From Pseudohoeflea suaedae (GTDB lineage Bacteria > Pseudomonadota > Alphaproteobacteria > Rhizobiales > Rhizobiaceae): a stretch of 64,000 nucleotides of DNA. The position numbers were made by a program, and so were the translations under genes. Of this stretch, positions 47,793 to 57,883 are shown one piece after another (the first letter of the stretch is position 1; every line of letters starts with the position of its first letter). The stretch is taken from contig NZ_SMSI01000001.1 of assembly GCF_004354915.1 (NCBI RefSeq), positions 744,001-808,000 of the forward strand, written 5' to 3'. The notes below the pieces were generated by a model that worked only from the letters and a program-made list of their open reading frames with translations, ran no database searches and had not been told where the DNA came from.

Positions 47793-48215
47793 TCAGTTTG
47801 ACAGATGAAGCACGATCTCGCGCCGGTGCGGCCGGTCGCGGTGCTCGAAGAGATAGATCCCCTGCCAGGTCCCGAGCGCGAGACGCCCGCCGGTCACCGG
47901 GACGGACAGCGACACCTGGGTGAGTGCCGCCTTGATGTGGGCTGGCATGTCATCCGGGCCCTCCATCGTATGGACGATCCAGTTCATCGAGGGGTCATCG
48001 CTCGGCGGCACGAGCCGCGAGAAGAAGCCGTTCAGGTCGCGTTGCACGTCGGGATCGGCGTTTTCCTGGATCAGCAGAGAGCAGGAGGTGTGGCGCACGA
48101 AGACGGTCAATAGCCCGTCCCCGCTTCCGTGGCCCGCGACAAAATCCTCGGCTGCGCGGGTGAATTCGTAAAGGCCCTGTCCGCGCGTCGAAATGGAAAG
48201 TCTCGTCTGGGGCAT
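47793..48215 (-). CDS. YjbQ/UPF0047 family protein (secondary thiamine-phosphate synthase)
   Basis: A 140-residue protein of the YjbQ family. It has the conserved histidine-rich signature TVFVRHTSCSLLIQENADPD and the C-terminal LGTWQGIYLFEHRDRPHRRE. Family members show weak thiamine-phosphate synthase activity but the physiological role is unclear. I choose ATG 48215 because the family N-terminus (PQTRLSISTRGQGLYEFT) begins there; the longer frame would run 150 bases into the upstream gene end without support. It converges with the oxidoreductase gene. Confidence 0.88.
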   Translation of the reverse strand: MPQTRLSISTRGQGLYEFTRAAEDFVAGHGSGDGLLTVFVRHTSCSLLIQENADPDVQRDLNGFFSRLVPPSDDPSMNWIVHTMEGPDDMPAHIKAALTQVSLSVPVTGGRLALGTWQGIYLFEHRDRPHRREIVLHLSN

Positions 48216-48268
48216 GCCGGTCCTGACTGTCGCCGCTGGAGAATACGTCTCTGCGCATATGGGGCGCC

Positions 48269-49948
48269 CTATTCGGGAAGCCAGTACCTGGCCTGTGGCG
48301 CATCCCGGTCGATGCGGACGAACTGGTTGGCGAAAACGCGATAGGGTGCGCTCCATTCCCCGTCCGGCCATTGCACGCGGATCTGCGCGCGTTCGGCGAC
48401 ACCCAGCCCGACATGGACGAAGCCGAGCCGTCCCGAAGCGTGACCGCCGCCCACGGCGATGGTGCGAACCCGCGTCTCGTTGCCGCTCTTGACCGAAACC
48501 CGCGCGCCGATCGCGTCCTGGTTCGCGCCTTTCTGCTTCAATTCGATTTCGAGCCAGTTGCCCATTTGCCGCGCCGCGCCACCGTCGGGAGCGCGGCCCC
48601 CGGTGTTGCGGAAAAGGCTTGCCGGACCGCCGCGATTGACCACCAGCAGGTCGAGCATTCCGTCATTGTTGAAGTCGGCGACAACGGCGCCGCGTCCCTT
48701 GGTCGGCTTGTCGACGCCGGCGAGATCGCCCGCTTCGACGAACTTGCCGTCGAATGTGCCGAGCAGCAGGTTGTCCGGGTCGAAGGACGCGAAATCCGGC
48801 ATCTGCTCGACATTGCCCTTGGCGATGAAGAGATCGAGATTGCCGTCATTGTTGAAATCGTCGAATTCCGCATGCCACCCGGTCGATGGGCGGATGGCTT
48901 CGCCGACATAGGGACGCTGGGCGGTCGCGCCTTTCTCGAAGGCGACGTCGCGATAGACCGGGCGGCCTTCCTCGGCATCCTCGTCGAGTGTCTGCAGCTT
49001 GGTGTCGCCCATCGAGGTCAGGGCGTATTCGGGATAACCGTCGGCGTTGAGATCGGCTTCCGCGATTCCCATGCCCCAGATCGTAACGTGCCGCCAGCCT
49101 TCCGACGACCGGTAGAGGCGCGGGGGACGATCGGGATCCATCTTCCAGAGCTGCTCCTCGCCGCCGCGATAATATTGCCGGTCATTCGTGAACCTCAGAT
49201 CGGCCTTGCCGCTCCGGTCCCAGTCGGTAAACAGCATCGAGAGCGCGCAATAGCCCGGCGAAAGCGCGGTGCGCAGCGAATAGTCGGGCGCGCTGTCCGT
49301 CTCCTGGGTCTGCGAACGGAAGAAGTCGTTGTCGTGGCAGGTCCCCCAGGGCGATCCCGGCGCCGAGCGGTCGACATAATTGCCGAAGGCGAGCGTCGGA
49401 AAGGTGGCGCCTGCCTCGAAGGTGGCGGCAAAGGCCGTCGTCCATTCCCGCCCGCCGTCAAAGGCGAACTGCCGCGAGGCATTGGTGAACGTGCAGCCCG
49501 GTCCGCCTTTCAGGATCGCATTGCGGCCGACGCGAAGGACGACGAGATCCTTGTGGCCGTCATTGTCGAGATCGATCGGATAGGCGCCGGTGACATTGGT
49601 CATCACGGTATCATCGAGCCCGGTGTCGACCTTCTCGAACTTGAGTTCGCCGCCGGTCGCCGAGCGGTTGACGTAAAGGCCTGCCGGGTTCTTTCCGCCG
49701 GCGATGAAGAGATCCGTCTTGCGGTCGCCATTGCAGTCGAGACCCGCAGCCCCGCCGCCGACGAAGAATTCCCAGGGGCCGACATAGCTGTGGTCGATTC
49801 CTGCCCGCAGTGCTTCTTCCACCATCGCCGGCACGTCCATCGCGACGTGCCGCGCTTCCAGCGTGGGCTCGTCGCCGGATGCCGCGAGCGGCCCGGCCAG
49901 CAGAAGGACAGGCAAGGTGAGGAAAATCTTGAACGGGCTGCGGTTCAT
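48269..49948 (-). CDS. CRTAC1 family (FG-GAP repeat plus ASPIC/UnbV) exported protein
   Basis: A 559-residue exported protein. Signal peptide at about 1-23 (FKIFLTLPVLLLAGPLAA). FG-GAP/VCBS-type repeats with calcium-binding DxDxDG loops are visible (PIDLDNDGHKDLVVLR, EADLNADGYPEYALTS, FDDFNNDGNLDLFIAKG, VADFNNDGMLDLLVVN), consistent with a beta-propeller. The C-terminal domain (about 465-550; AVGGGHASGRLGFVHVGLG) is the ASPIC/UnbV type found in CRTAC1 proteins. The ATG overlaps the stop of the di-haem peroxidase (ATGA), so it is coupled to that gene. It may bind or help a periplasmic redox partner; the function is not known. Confidence 0.87.
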   Translation of the reverse strand: MNRSPFKIFLTLPVLLLAGPLAASGDEPTLEARHVAMDVPAMVEEALRAGIDHSYVGPWEFFVGGGAAGLDCNGDRKTDLFIAGGKNPAGLYVNRSATGGELKFEKVDTGLDDTVMTNVTGAYPIDLDNDGHKDLVVLRVGRNAILKGGPGCTFTNASRQFAFDGGREWTTAFAATFEAGATFPTLAFGNYVDRSAPGSPWGTCHDNDFFRSQTQETDSAPDYSLRTALSPGYCALSMLFTDWDRSGKADLRFTNDRQYYRGGEEQLWKMDPDRPPRLYRSSEGWRHVTIWGMGIAEADLNADGYPEYALTSMGDTKLQTLDEDAEEGRPVYRDVAFEKGATAQRPYVGEAIRPSTGWHAEFDDFNNDGNLDLFIAKGNVEQMPDFASFDPDNLLLGTFDGKFVEAGDLAGVDKPTKGRGAVVADFNNDGMLDLLVVNRGGPASLFRNTGGRAPDGGAARQMGNWLEIELKQKGANQDAIGARVSVKSGNETRVRTIAVGGGHASGRLGFVHVGLGVAERAQIRVQWPDGEWSAPYRVFANQFVRIDRDAPQARYWLPE

Positions 49949-51384
49949 CGGTCGATCACCAGCGTCTTGAGAAAGGCGATGAGGGCGGAGCGGTCCGTTT
50001 CGGCAAGCGCTTCATAGGCGCGGGCCGATTGCGAGCCCTCGCCGCCATGGGCCCGGATCACGTCGTCGAGCGTCGTCAGGTCGCCGCGATGGCCGTAGGG
50101 TCCCGTATCGGCGATGCCCCACAACTCGCCGGTCATGAAGACGTCGCGGTCGACGAAACGCTGTGCCAGCAATTCATTGCCGAGAATGGCGACTTTCTGG
50201 TCGGCGATGCGATGGCGCTTGAGGTCGCCGAAGAGCGGGACCATCGCCTGGCCCGCCTCGTTGCGTTCGAGCCGCGCCGCCCATTCATAAAGCCCCAGAT
50301 CGTAGACGGCGGCCGCGCCGTCCTCATCGCCGCGCAACGTTCCGGCCGCGTCGACCGGGCCGGGATCGGCGAATTCGAGCGAAGAGAGCGGCAGCGCACG
50401 GATATGGCAGGAGGAACAGCCGATGCTGTCGAAGATCTTGTCGCCATTGGCCGAAGCCGTCCGCCACGCCTCGTCGTCCGGTATTGTTGCGAAGGGCGGC
50501 TCGAGCGTTGCCTGCCAGGCGACCATGGCGGAGACATCGCCCGGCGAGATCTCGTCGCCCTTGCCATCCTCGTCATAGTCGGCTTCGCCGGTCCAGCGGG
50601 CGCCGAAGCGTTCGGTCGATTGCATCCCGTGGTGCTGGTTGAGCGCGTTGACGGTGAACTGGCGGAGCGAGGTCATCACGCCTTTCTGGCTGAAAGGGCG
50701 GATGACGAGATCGGTATCGACGCCATCGAGTCCCGACAGATCGACCATCCCGTCGGCTTCCACCGTGATCGACCCGAAGGATACGCCCTTCGTCTCAAGC
50801 GGCAGGGTGACGGTCCCGCCACCGGCACGCGCCTGTCGGGCTGCTTCCTCGCGGATTGCCTGCAGGTCCACCGTCATCTCGCGGGCGAGAAGCTCGATCA
50901 GCCCGGCACCGAAGAGGTGGTTGGTGTTGCGTTCGTTGGAAAATTGCGGGTCGATGGAATCGAAATCGGCGTTCGAAAAGCCTTCCGAAACGAAGACATT
51001 GGCGACGAAATCGCCGGCACCGCCAGCCACCGGCATGTTGTGGCAGCTCGCGCAGGACGCTGCATCCATGCCCGCCATTCGCTGGAAGGAGAGACGGGTT
51101 TCACGCCGCCGCTTGGTCGGAATGATCGCCTGTGTCGCCATCGGACGGCCAACGCCGTCGAGCGGCGTGAAGTGCGCGCCGAAGAGATGTTCCCCGATAC
51201 TCGTCAGCTCGTCGAGCTTCTCGCGTGTGAGCATGCCGGAGAAATCGGCCCGGTCGAGCGGCGCGGTGATTGCGCGTTCTTCCCAGGGGGCAGGCAGTTT
51301 TTTGTCCTCGGCAGGGGCGGCGGTAACGGTTGCAAAGCCCAGCGCCAGAAGAAGGCCCGCCTTCAGATCAGTCCGCAGTCGCAT
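49945..51384 (-). CDS. di-haem oxidoreductase family protein (DUF1111, c-type cytochrome)
   Basis: A 479-residue exported c-type cytochrome. Signal sequence at about 1-24 (LKAGLLLALGFATVTAAPA). Two haem-binding motifs are present: CASCH at residues 111-115 and CSSCH at 323-327. The length and the block TQAIIPTKRRRETRLSFQRM support the DUF1111/MauG-like di-haem peroxidase family. The ATG at 51384 is chosen because GGGGGGAGA precedes it; it lies inside the end of the ROK gene, 17 bases before that gene's stop. The usual role in this family is peroxide reduction or oxidation of a small molecule in the periplasm; here the substrate is unknown. Confidence 0.87.
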   Translation of the reverse strand: MRLRTDLKAGLLLALGFATVTAAPAEDKKLPAPWEERAITAPLDRADFSGMLTREKLDELTSIGEHLFGAHFTPLDGVGRPMATQAIIPTKRRRETRLSFQRMAGMDAASCASCHNMPVAGGAGDFVANVFVSEGFSNADFDSIDPQFSNERNTNHLFGAGLIELLAREMTVDLQAIREEAARQARAGGGTVTLPLETKGVSFGSITVEADGMVDLSGLDGVDTDLVIRPFSQKGVMTSLRQFTVNALNQHHGMQSTERFGARWTGEADYDEDGKGDEISPGDVSAMVAWQATLEPPFATIPDDEAWRTASANGDKIFDSIGCSSCHIRALPLSSLEFADPGPVDAAGTLRGDEDGAAAVYDLGLYEWAARLERNEAGQAMVPLFGDLKRHRIADQKVAILGNELLAQRFVDRDVFMTGELWGIADTGPYGHRGDLTTLDDVIRAHGGEGSQSARAYEALAETDRSALIAFLKTLVIDR

Positions 51385-52630
51385 AGTCTCCCCCCGCAGC
51401 TTCCTTGTTGACCGGCAGCGATCGGTCGAGCGTGGTGAGCCCGGTGACGATCGTGCCGAGGAGAGTGAGCTCGAGATCATTCTCGTAACAGTGAAATTCA
51501 GCATCGGTATAGGCGAGGCCGATACCCTTGCGCCCCAGCGACGTCCGGATCATCGGCTCCATCAGGTCGAAGGCCAATACCCCCGAGCCGACGAAGGCGA
51601 TGGGAAAGGGATCGAGCAGCGTGAACAGATTGCGCAGACCGTGACCGATGGCCGAGGCCGCCGACGTATAGGCGGCACGGGCGCGCTCGTCGCCGGCCTT
51701 GGCCCGGCCCGCAAGCTCGGCCATTGTCTCCCTGTCGATATCCCAGTCAGGCACGACTTCCGGATCGCCGCCGGTGGCGGTGCGCCAGATGCCGTAATCG
51801 CCCGCATAGGCCTCGATGCAGCCGTGACGTCCGCAGCGACAGAGCGCGCCTTGCGGGATGTGGCACATATGGCCGAATTCGGCGGCCGAGGTGAGGATGC
51901 CGTTGAAGGTGCGGCCACCGAGCACCAGCCCCATGCCGATGCCGTGCGACAGCAGGATTGCCGCATAGGACTGGTCGTAGATCTGGGGTTCGCGTGACTT
52001 GAGCGCCGTCGCGATCATGTTGGCGTCGTTGGCGATCGACACAGAGGTCCCGAAGGCTTCTCTCAGATCGTCGTCGATCTGCAGATCGCGGTGACGGAGT
52101 ATCGGGGACCAGTGGATGCGGGTGCCCTTGGCGTCGCTCACACCCTGGACGGTGAGCGCAATGTGACGAAGCGGTCCCGCAGAAGCGCCCGCGTCGTCGA
52201 CCGCCTTCTTCAGCAGCGAAACAAAGCGCCGGCCGAATTCTCCGCGTGCCAGGCTCTGCGTTTCCACCTTTTCGGTGACTTCGAGGATGACGCTGCCGGA
52301 GTAATCGACGAGGACGGCGGAGAGCCGGTTGAGCGTAAGCGTCAACGCACCGATGGAGGCTGCCTTGGGATTGAGCGCGAGCGCGACCTGCGGCCGCCCG
52401 CGGCGGGCGAGGGAGGCGTTTTCATCGCCCGTACCGCCATCCTTGCGCGGGGCTTCCACCAGGTAGTCCGCGGCCAGAAGCGAGCTCGTGATCGAGGTCA
52501 CTGTCGATGCGCTCAGCCCTGTGGTAGCCGTGAGTTCGGTGCGCGACAACGGGCTGTCGGCGCGCAGTGCGGCGAGTACCCGACGCTGGTTCTCCCGACG
52601 CAAATCGTCCGAGCGGGCGATGAGTGTCAT
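51368..52630 (-). CDS. xylR: ROK-family transcriptional repressor (XylR-like)
   Basis: A 420-residue regulator. The N-terminal winged helix (about 10-65, SRTELTATTGLSASTVTSIT) is followed by a ROK sugar-kinase-like domain with the zinc motif CRCGRHGCIEAY (about residue 265). ROK repressors bind sugars such as xylose and release DNA; the kinase function is usually lost. It is divergent from xylF, xylH, xylG and xylA, with palindromes between, so xylose is the likely inducer. The ribosome site is AGGGAGG. Unusually, its 3' end overlaps the di-haem peroxidase gene by 17 bases, making it the first gene of that operon. Confidence 0.88.
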   Translation of the reverse strand: MTLIARSDDLRRENQRRVLAALRADSPLSRTELTATTGLSASTVTSITSSLLAADYLVEAPRKDGGTGDENASLARRGRPQVALALNPKAASIGALTLTLNRLSAVLVDYSGSVILEVTEKVETQSLARGEFGRRFVSLLKKAVDDAGASAGPLRHIALTVQGVSDAKGTRIHWSPILRHRDLQIDDDLREAFGTSVSIANDANMIATALKSREPQIYDQSYAAILLSHGIGMGLVLGGRTFNGILTSAAEFGHMCHIPQGALCRCGRHGCIEAYAGDYGIWRTATGGDPEVVPDWDIDRETMAELAGRAKAGDERARAAYTSAASAIGHGLRNLFTLLDPFPIAFVGSGVLAFDLMEPMIRTSLGRKGIGLAYTDAEFHCYENDLELTLLGTIVTGLTTLDRSLPVNKEAAGGDYATAD

Positions 52631-52684
52631 CCGTTAATTCCTCCCTGTCCGACCCTCGTTTTTCTGGCGCTGCAGCAAAAAGTT

Positions 52685-52697
52685 GTTGCAATGCAAC
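52685..52697. promoter_or_regulatory. palindromic candidate operator in the xylR-xylF interval
   Basis: GTTGCAATGCAAC is a perfect palindrome with one central base, 55 bases upstream of the xylR start. A ROK repressor dimer could bind it. No published consensus is matched here from memory. Confidence 0.5.
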
Positions 52698-52721
52698 GAG
52701 TTGGCCGGTTGAAGATTCATC

Positions 52722-52777
52722 TTGACACAGCAGGGGTGCTGCGTCACTCTTTTTTTCGACCCTCGAATTAAAGGGTC
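52722..52777 (+). promoter_or_regulatory. xylF promoter region with inverted repeat
   Basis: TTGACA at 52722-52727 is a perfect -35 hexamer; a weak -10-like CACTCT follows 17-18 bases later. Just downstream an inverted repeat GACCCT-N8-AGGGTC lies at 52758-52777 with a T run before it. The repeat could be a second repressor site overlapping the start of transcription. Confidence 0.45.
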
Positions 52778-52881
52778 ATCCGGAACCTTCTCCTTGATCG
52801 CATGTCGCTGGAGAAGGGGAGGACCGGATTATCGAACGGTTTATTCGCGCCCCGTCTGGTCGGGCGCATCGGGAGGAAACT

Positions 52882-53913
52882 ATGAAGAAGAACATTCTGG
52901 CACTGGCCGGCTTCGCGCTGGCCATGAGCGTTTCGACTGCGGCAATGGCCGAAGGCGAAACCATCGGCGTGTCCTGGTCGAACTTCCAGGAAGAGCGCTG
53001 GAAAACCGACGAAGCAGCCATCAAGAAGGCGCTCGAGGAAATGGGAGCGAAATACGTGTCCACCGACGCGCAGAGCTCCTCGTCCAAGCAGCTGTCCGAT
53101 ATCGAAAGCCTCATTGCGCAGGGTGTCGACGGCCTTATCATTCTGGCTCAGGACTCGCAGGCCATTGGCCCGGCCGTCCAGTCCGCCGCCGACAACGGCA
53201 TTCCGGTCGTCGGTTACGACCGTCTCATCGAAGACAGCCGCGCCTTCTATCTGACCTTCGACAACGTCGAGGTCGGCCGTATGCAGGCGCGTGCGGTTCT
53301 CGAGGCGGCGCCTGAGGGCAATTATGTCATGATCAAGGGGTCGCCGACCGACCCGAACGCCGACTTCCTTCGCGGCGGCCAGCAGGAAGTCCTGCAGGAA
53401 GCAATCGATGCCGGCAAGGTCAAGATCGTTGACGAAGCCTACACCGATGGCTGGCTCCCGGCCAACGCACAGCGCAACATGGAGCAGATCCTGACCGCGC
53501 AGAACAACGAGGTCGATGCTGTCGTGGCATCGAACGACGGTACTGCAGGCGGCGCTGTCGCTGCTCTGACCGCGCAGGGCATGGAAGGCATCCCGGTATC
53601 CGGTCAGGATGGCGATCACGCCGCCCTGAACCGTGTTGCCAAGGGGACCCAGACCGTATCGGTCTGGAAGGATGCCCGCGAACTCGGCCACGAAGCCGGC
53701 AAGATCGCCGTCGAACTGGCGCGCGGTACCGAAATGTCTGGCATCGAGGGCGCCGAACAGTGGACCTCGCCGGCAGGCACCGAACTGTGGGCCAAGTTCC
53801 TCAAGCCGGTTCCGGTGACCAAGGACAATCTCGCCACGGTCGTCGATGCAGGCTGGATCAGCAAGGAAGATCTCTGCCAGGGCGTCTCCGGCGGCCCGGC
53901 TCCCTGCAACTAA
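52882..53913 (+). CDS. xylF: D-xylose ABC transporter, periplasmic substrate-binding protein
   Basis: A 343-residue periplasmic binding protein of the ribose/xylose class (Peripla_BP_4). The signal peptide is MKKNILALAGFALAMSVSTA, then AMAEGE. The mature chain has GVSWSNFQEERWKTDEAAIK, VDGLIILAQDSQAIGPAVQS and SGQDGDHAALNRVAKGTQTV, which fit XylF. GGGAGGAAACT precedes the ATG. It is the first gene of the xylose operon, and a strong hairpin follows it. Confidence 0.93.
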   Translation: MKKNILALAGFALAMSVSTAAMAEGETIGVSWSNFQEERWKTDEAAIKKALEEMGAKYVSTDAQSSSSKQLSDIESLIAQGVDGLIILAQDSQAIGPAVQSAADNGIPVVGYDRLIEDSRAFYLTFDNVEVGRMQARAVLEAAPEGNYVMIKGSPTDPNADFLRGGQQEVLQEAIDAGKVKIVDEAYTDGWLPANAQRNMEQILTAQNNEVDAVVASNDGTAGGAVAALTAQGMEGIPVSGQDGDHAALNRVAKGTQTVSVWKDARELGHEAGKIAVELARGTEMSGIEGAEQWTSPAGTELWAKFLKPVPVTKDNLATVVDAGWISKEDLCQGVSGGPAPCN

Positions 53914-53935
53914 GACTGTCTTCACATCAGAACTT

Positions 53936-53969
53936 CACCGCGCCGCGATTTTGCGGCGCGGTGTTTATT
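53936..53969 (+). terminator. attenuating hairpin between xylF and xylH
   Basis: CACCGCGCCGC (53936-53946) and GCGGCGCGGTG (53953-53963) form a perfect 11-base stem with a six-base loop (GATTTT), followed by TTTATT. It ends about 35 bases before the xylH start. Such stems after a binding-protein gene usually lower expression of the downstream transport genes relative to the binding protein. Confidence 0.75.
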
Positions 53970-54004
53970 GGGCGCTTCACCCGACGCAATAACGGACTTT
54001 TCCG

Positions 54005-55299
54005 ATGACCGACGCTGACAAACCAGCCCGCCCGGCGCAAAAGAAGAACCTCTTCGCACAGCTTGAAATCGATACCCGTCTGCTCGGCATGATCGGCGCT
54101 TTCGTGATCCTGTGTCTGGGTTTTCACTTCATCACGGATGGCAGGTTCCTGACCTCGCGAAACATCTTCAATCTGACGATCCAGACAGTCAGCGTGGCCA
54201 TCATGGCAACCGGCATGGTGTTCGTGATCGTCACCCGCAATATCGATCTGTCCGTCGGATCGCTGCTGGCCACCTGCTCGGCGGTCATGGCGATGACCCA
54301 GACCTTCATCACCCCGGAGGTTTTCGGTCTCGGGTTGAACCATCCGGCAACCGCGCCGATTGCGATCGTCGTCGGAATTGCGACAGGCGTCCTGATCGGC
54401 GCGTTCCAGGGCTATATCGTCGGCTATCTCGGCGTGCCGGCCTTTATCGTCACGCTCGGCGGCCTTCTGGTTTGGCGCAACGTCGCCTGGTATCTGACAA
54501 ACGGTCAGACGATAGGCCCGCTCGACCGCAATTTCATGCAGTTCGGCGGCATCAACGGCACGCTGGGCGAAACCTGGAGCTGGGTGATCGGCCTGATCGC
54601 CGTGCTCTTCGCCTTCTACTCGTTCTGGCGCAATCGCCGCAGCAAGATCTCACACGACTTTCCGGTCAAGCCGATATGGGCGGAAATCGTCATGGCCGCC
54701 ATCACGGCCGTCGCGATCATGGGCTTTGTCGCTGTTCTGAACAATTACGACGTCCCGCGCCGGCGCCTGCAGCAGATGTTCGAGGCGCGCGGCGAGGTGA
54801 TGCCGGACGGTTTCACCCAGGGTTACGGCCTGCCGATCTCCGTTCTGCTTCTGATCGCGGTTGCCGTCGTCATGACGATCGTCGCACGCCGCACCCGCCT
54901 GGGCCGCTATATTTTCGCAACGGGCGGCAATCCGGATGCCGCGGCACTTTCGGGCATCAATACCCGGCTGCTGACGGTCAAGATCTTCGCGATCATGGGC
55001 GGCCTGTGCGGACTGGCGGCACTCGTGGCTTCGGCCCGCCTGTCATTCCATTCCAACGATATCGGCACGCTTGACGAACTGCGCGTCATCGCCGCGGCCG
55101 TCATCGGCGGCACCGCGCTTGCCGGTGGCGTCGGCACGATCTACGGCGCCATTCTCGGTGCGCTGATCATGCAGTCGCTGCAATCGGGCATGGCCATGGT
55201 TGGCGTCGATGCCCCCTTCCAGAACATCGTCGTGGGTGCGGTTCTCGTGATCGCAGTCCTTATCGACACCATCTACCGCAAGCGTACGGGAGCGAAGTG

Positions 55300-55300
<1 letters not shown>
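54005..55300 (+). CDS. xylH: D-xylose ABC transporter permease
   Basis: A 431-residue BPD_transp_2-type inner membrane permease with about 11-12 helices ([20 protein letters not shown] in the early part, [20 protein letters not shown] after it, [20 protein letters not shown] late). It is long for the family owing to extra loop sequence near 235-260, as in other XylH proteins. The stop overlaps the start of xylG (TGATG). Confidence 0.93.
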
Positions 55301-56088
<788 letters not shown>

Positions 56089-56153
56089 CATGACAATGAG
56101 GCGGCCGCGCATGACAGGCCGCCCACGCGACAAACCATAGGGAAGGAAACCAA

Positions 56154-57464
56154 ATGGGAACCGGCTTTTTCGGCACTATCGAGAAAATTCCGTTCAAAGG
56201 CGCGGATTCGACCGACCCGCTCTCTTATCGCTTCTATGATCCGGACGAGGTCGTCATGGGCAAGCGTATGGAGGATCACCTCCGTTTCGCGGTTGCCTAC
56301 TGGCATTCCTTTGCCTGGGAAGGCGGCGACCCTTTCGGTGGCCGGACCTTCGATCGTCCGTGGTATGACGGGGAAATGGACAAGGCCAAGCTGAAGGCCG
56401 ATGTCGCTTTCGAGATGTTCAAGATTCTCGGCGCTCCCTACTACTGCTTCCATGACGCCGATGTGCGCCCCGAAGGCCGGACATTCGCCGAGAGCAGGAA
56501 GAACCTCGAGGAAATCGTCGACTACTTCGCCCGCAAGCAGGAAGAGACCGGTGTGAAGCTTCTGTGGGGCACGGCAAACCTGTTTTCGAACCGTCGCTTC
56601 ATGTCGGGGGCATCCACCAACCCGGATCCGGATGTGTTTGCCTATTCGGCGGCGACCATCAAATCCTGCATGGATGCCACCATGAAGCTCGGCGGCGAGA
56701 ACTACGTTCTCTGGGGTGGCCGCGAAGGATACGAGACGCTGCTCAATACCGATATGAGCCGCGAGTTCGACCAGATGGCCCGGATGCTGCACATGGTGGT
56801 CGACTACAAGCACAAGATCGGCTTCAAGGGCGCGATCCTCGTGGAGCCGAAGCCCCAGGAGCCGACCAAGCATCAATATGATTTCGATGTCGCCACCGTT
56901 TACGGCTTCCTCAGGAAATATGGCCTCGAGAACGAAGTGAAGATGAATATCGAGCAGGGGCACGCGATCCTTGCCGGTCATACTTTCGAGCATGAGCTTG
57001 CGCTCGCATCGACGCTCGGCATTTTCGGTTCGATCGACATGAACCGTAACGACTACCAGTCGGGTTGGGATACCGACCAGTTCCCCAACAACGTGCCGGA
57101 AATGGCGCTGGCCTATTACCAGGTGCTCAAGGCTGGCGGTTTCACCACCGGCGGCACCAATTTCGATGCCAAGCTGCGCCGTCAGTCCATCGATCCCGAG
57201 GATCTGCTGATCGCTCATATCGGCGGCATGGATTGCTGCGCCCGTGGGCTGAAGGCAGCCGCGAGGATGGTCGAGGACGGCGCCCTGCAGAAGCCGCTCG
57301 ACGAGCGTTATGCCGGCTGGGCCAAGCCCGAGGCGCAGAAGATGCTCAAGGGCGAGTACAGCCTCGATCAGATTGCCGAGAAGGTGGAGCGGGACAACAT
57401 CAATCCCGAGCCGCGCTCCGGCCGTCAGGAATATCTCGAAAACATCGTCAATCGTTACGTCTGA
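56154..57464 (+). CDS. xylA: xylose isomerase
   Basis: A 436-residue class II xylose isomerase, converting D-xylose to D-xylulose with two divalent metals. Catalytic and metal-binding segments: [11 protein letters not shown]-like [31 protein letters not shown] with the catalytic His, [31 protein letters not shown] with the metal Glu, [15 protein letters not shown] and [20 protein letters not shown]. It is preceded by GGGAAGGAA and followed by a strong terminator. No xylulokinase gene (xylB) is in the window, so the second step must be encoded elsewhere. Confidence 0.97.
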   Translation: MGTGFFGTIEKIPFKGADSTDPLSYRFYDPDEVVMGKRMEDHLRFAVAYWHSFAWEGGDPFGGRTFDRPWYDGEMDKAKLKADVAFEMFKILGAPYYCFHDADVRPEGRTFAESRKNLEEIVDYFARKQEETGVKLLWGTANLFSNRRFMSGASTNPDPDVFAYSAATIKSCMDATMKLGGENYVLWGGREGYETLLNTDMSREFDQMARMLHMVVDYKHKIGFKGAILVEPKPQEPTKHQYDFDVATVYGFLRKYGLENEVKMNIEQGHAILAGHTFEHELALASTLGIFGSIDMNRNDYQSGWDTDQFPNNVPEMALAYYQVLKAGGFTTGGTNFDAKLRRQSIDPEDLLIAHIGGMDCCARGLKAAARMVEDGALQKPLDERYAGWAKPEAQKMLKGEYSLDQIAEKVERDNINPEPRSGRQEYLENIVNRYV

Positions 57465-57485
57465 ATTCCAGGCGAACTAAAAAGA

Positions 57486-57514
57486 AAAGCCGGGCGTTCC
57501 GCCCGGCTTTTTTG
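57486..57514. terminator. bidirectional intrinsic terminator after xylA
   Basis: AAAGCCGGGC (57486-57495) pairs perfectly with GCCCGGCTTT (57501-57510), loop of five, followed by a run of six T in total. On the minus strand it is also followed by a T-rich run, so it can end transcripts from both xylA and the ArsR gene. Confidence 0.9.
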
Positions 57515-57547
57515 TTCCCACTTTGGAGGCCCCGCGCGATCGCGAGG

Positions 57548-57883
57548 TCAGGCTTTCTTGAGGATCAGACCCTGTGTCTCGTCAATGCAGTACATGCCGT
57601 AGATCAACTGAAGCAGCCGTTCGACCTTTTCGGACGCCAGGCTGTAGTGGATCTGTTGGCCGTCACGTCTGGTGGAAACGAGATTGGCCGCACGAAGCTT
57701 CGCGAGTTGCTGCGACATGGCCGACTGGCTCATGCCCACAAGCTCCATCAGCTCGGTGACGGTGACCTCCCGGTCCACCAGATGACACAAAATCATCAGG
57801 CGGTTGCGATTTGCCGCCGCAGCCAAAAGCTCCGAGGCCGCATCCGCGCTTTCACGCATCTTGGATGGTTGCAAGTTGTTCAT
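57548..57883 (-). CDS. ArsR-family repressor of the BigR/SqrR type
   Basis: A 111-residue winged-helix repressor. The recognition helix region is TVTELMELVGMSQSAMSQQL, then AKLRAANLVSTRRDGQQIHY. Cysteines at 33 (RLMILCHLVDREV) and 99 (IYGMYCIDE) are exactly 66 residues apart, the same spacing that I recall for the paired redox cysteines in BigR and SqrR, which sense persulfides. No metal-binding ELCVCDL-type motif is seen. It is divergent from a DUF2892 gene, which is a typical BigR-operon member. I start at 57883; an earlier in-frame ATG at 57961 is possible but the extension is not family-like. Confidence 0.8.
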   Translation of the reverse strand: MNNLQPSKMRESADAASELLAAAANRNRLMILCHLVDREVTVTELMELVGMSQSAMSQQLAKLRAANLVSTRRDGQQIHYSLASEKVERLLQLIYGMYCIDETQGLILKKA

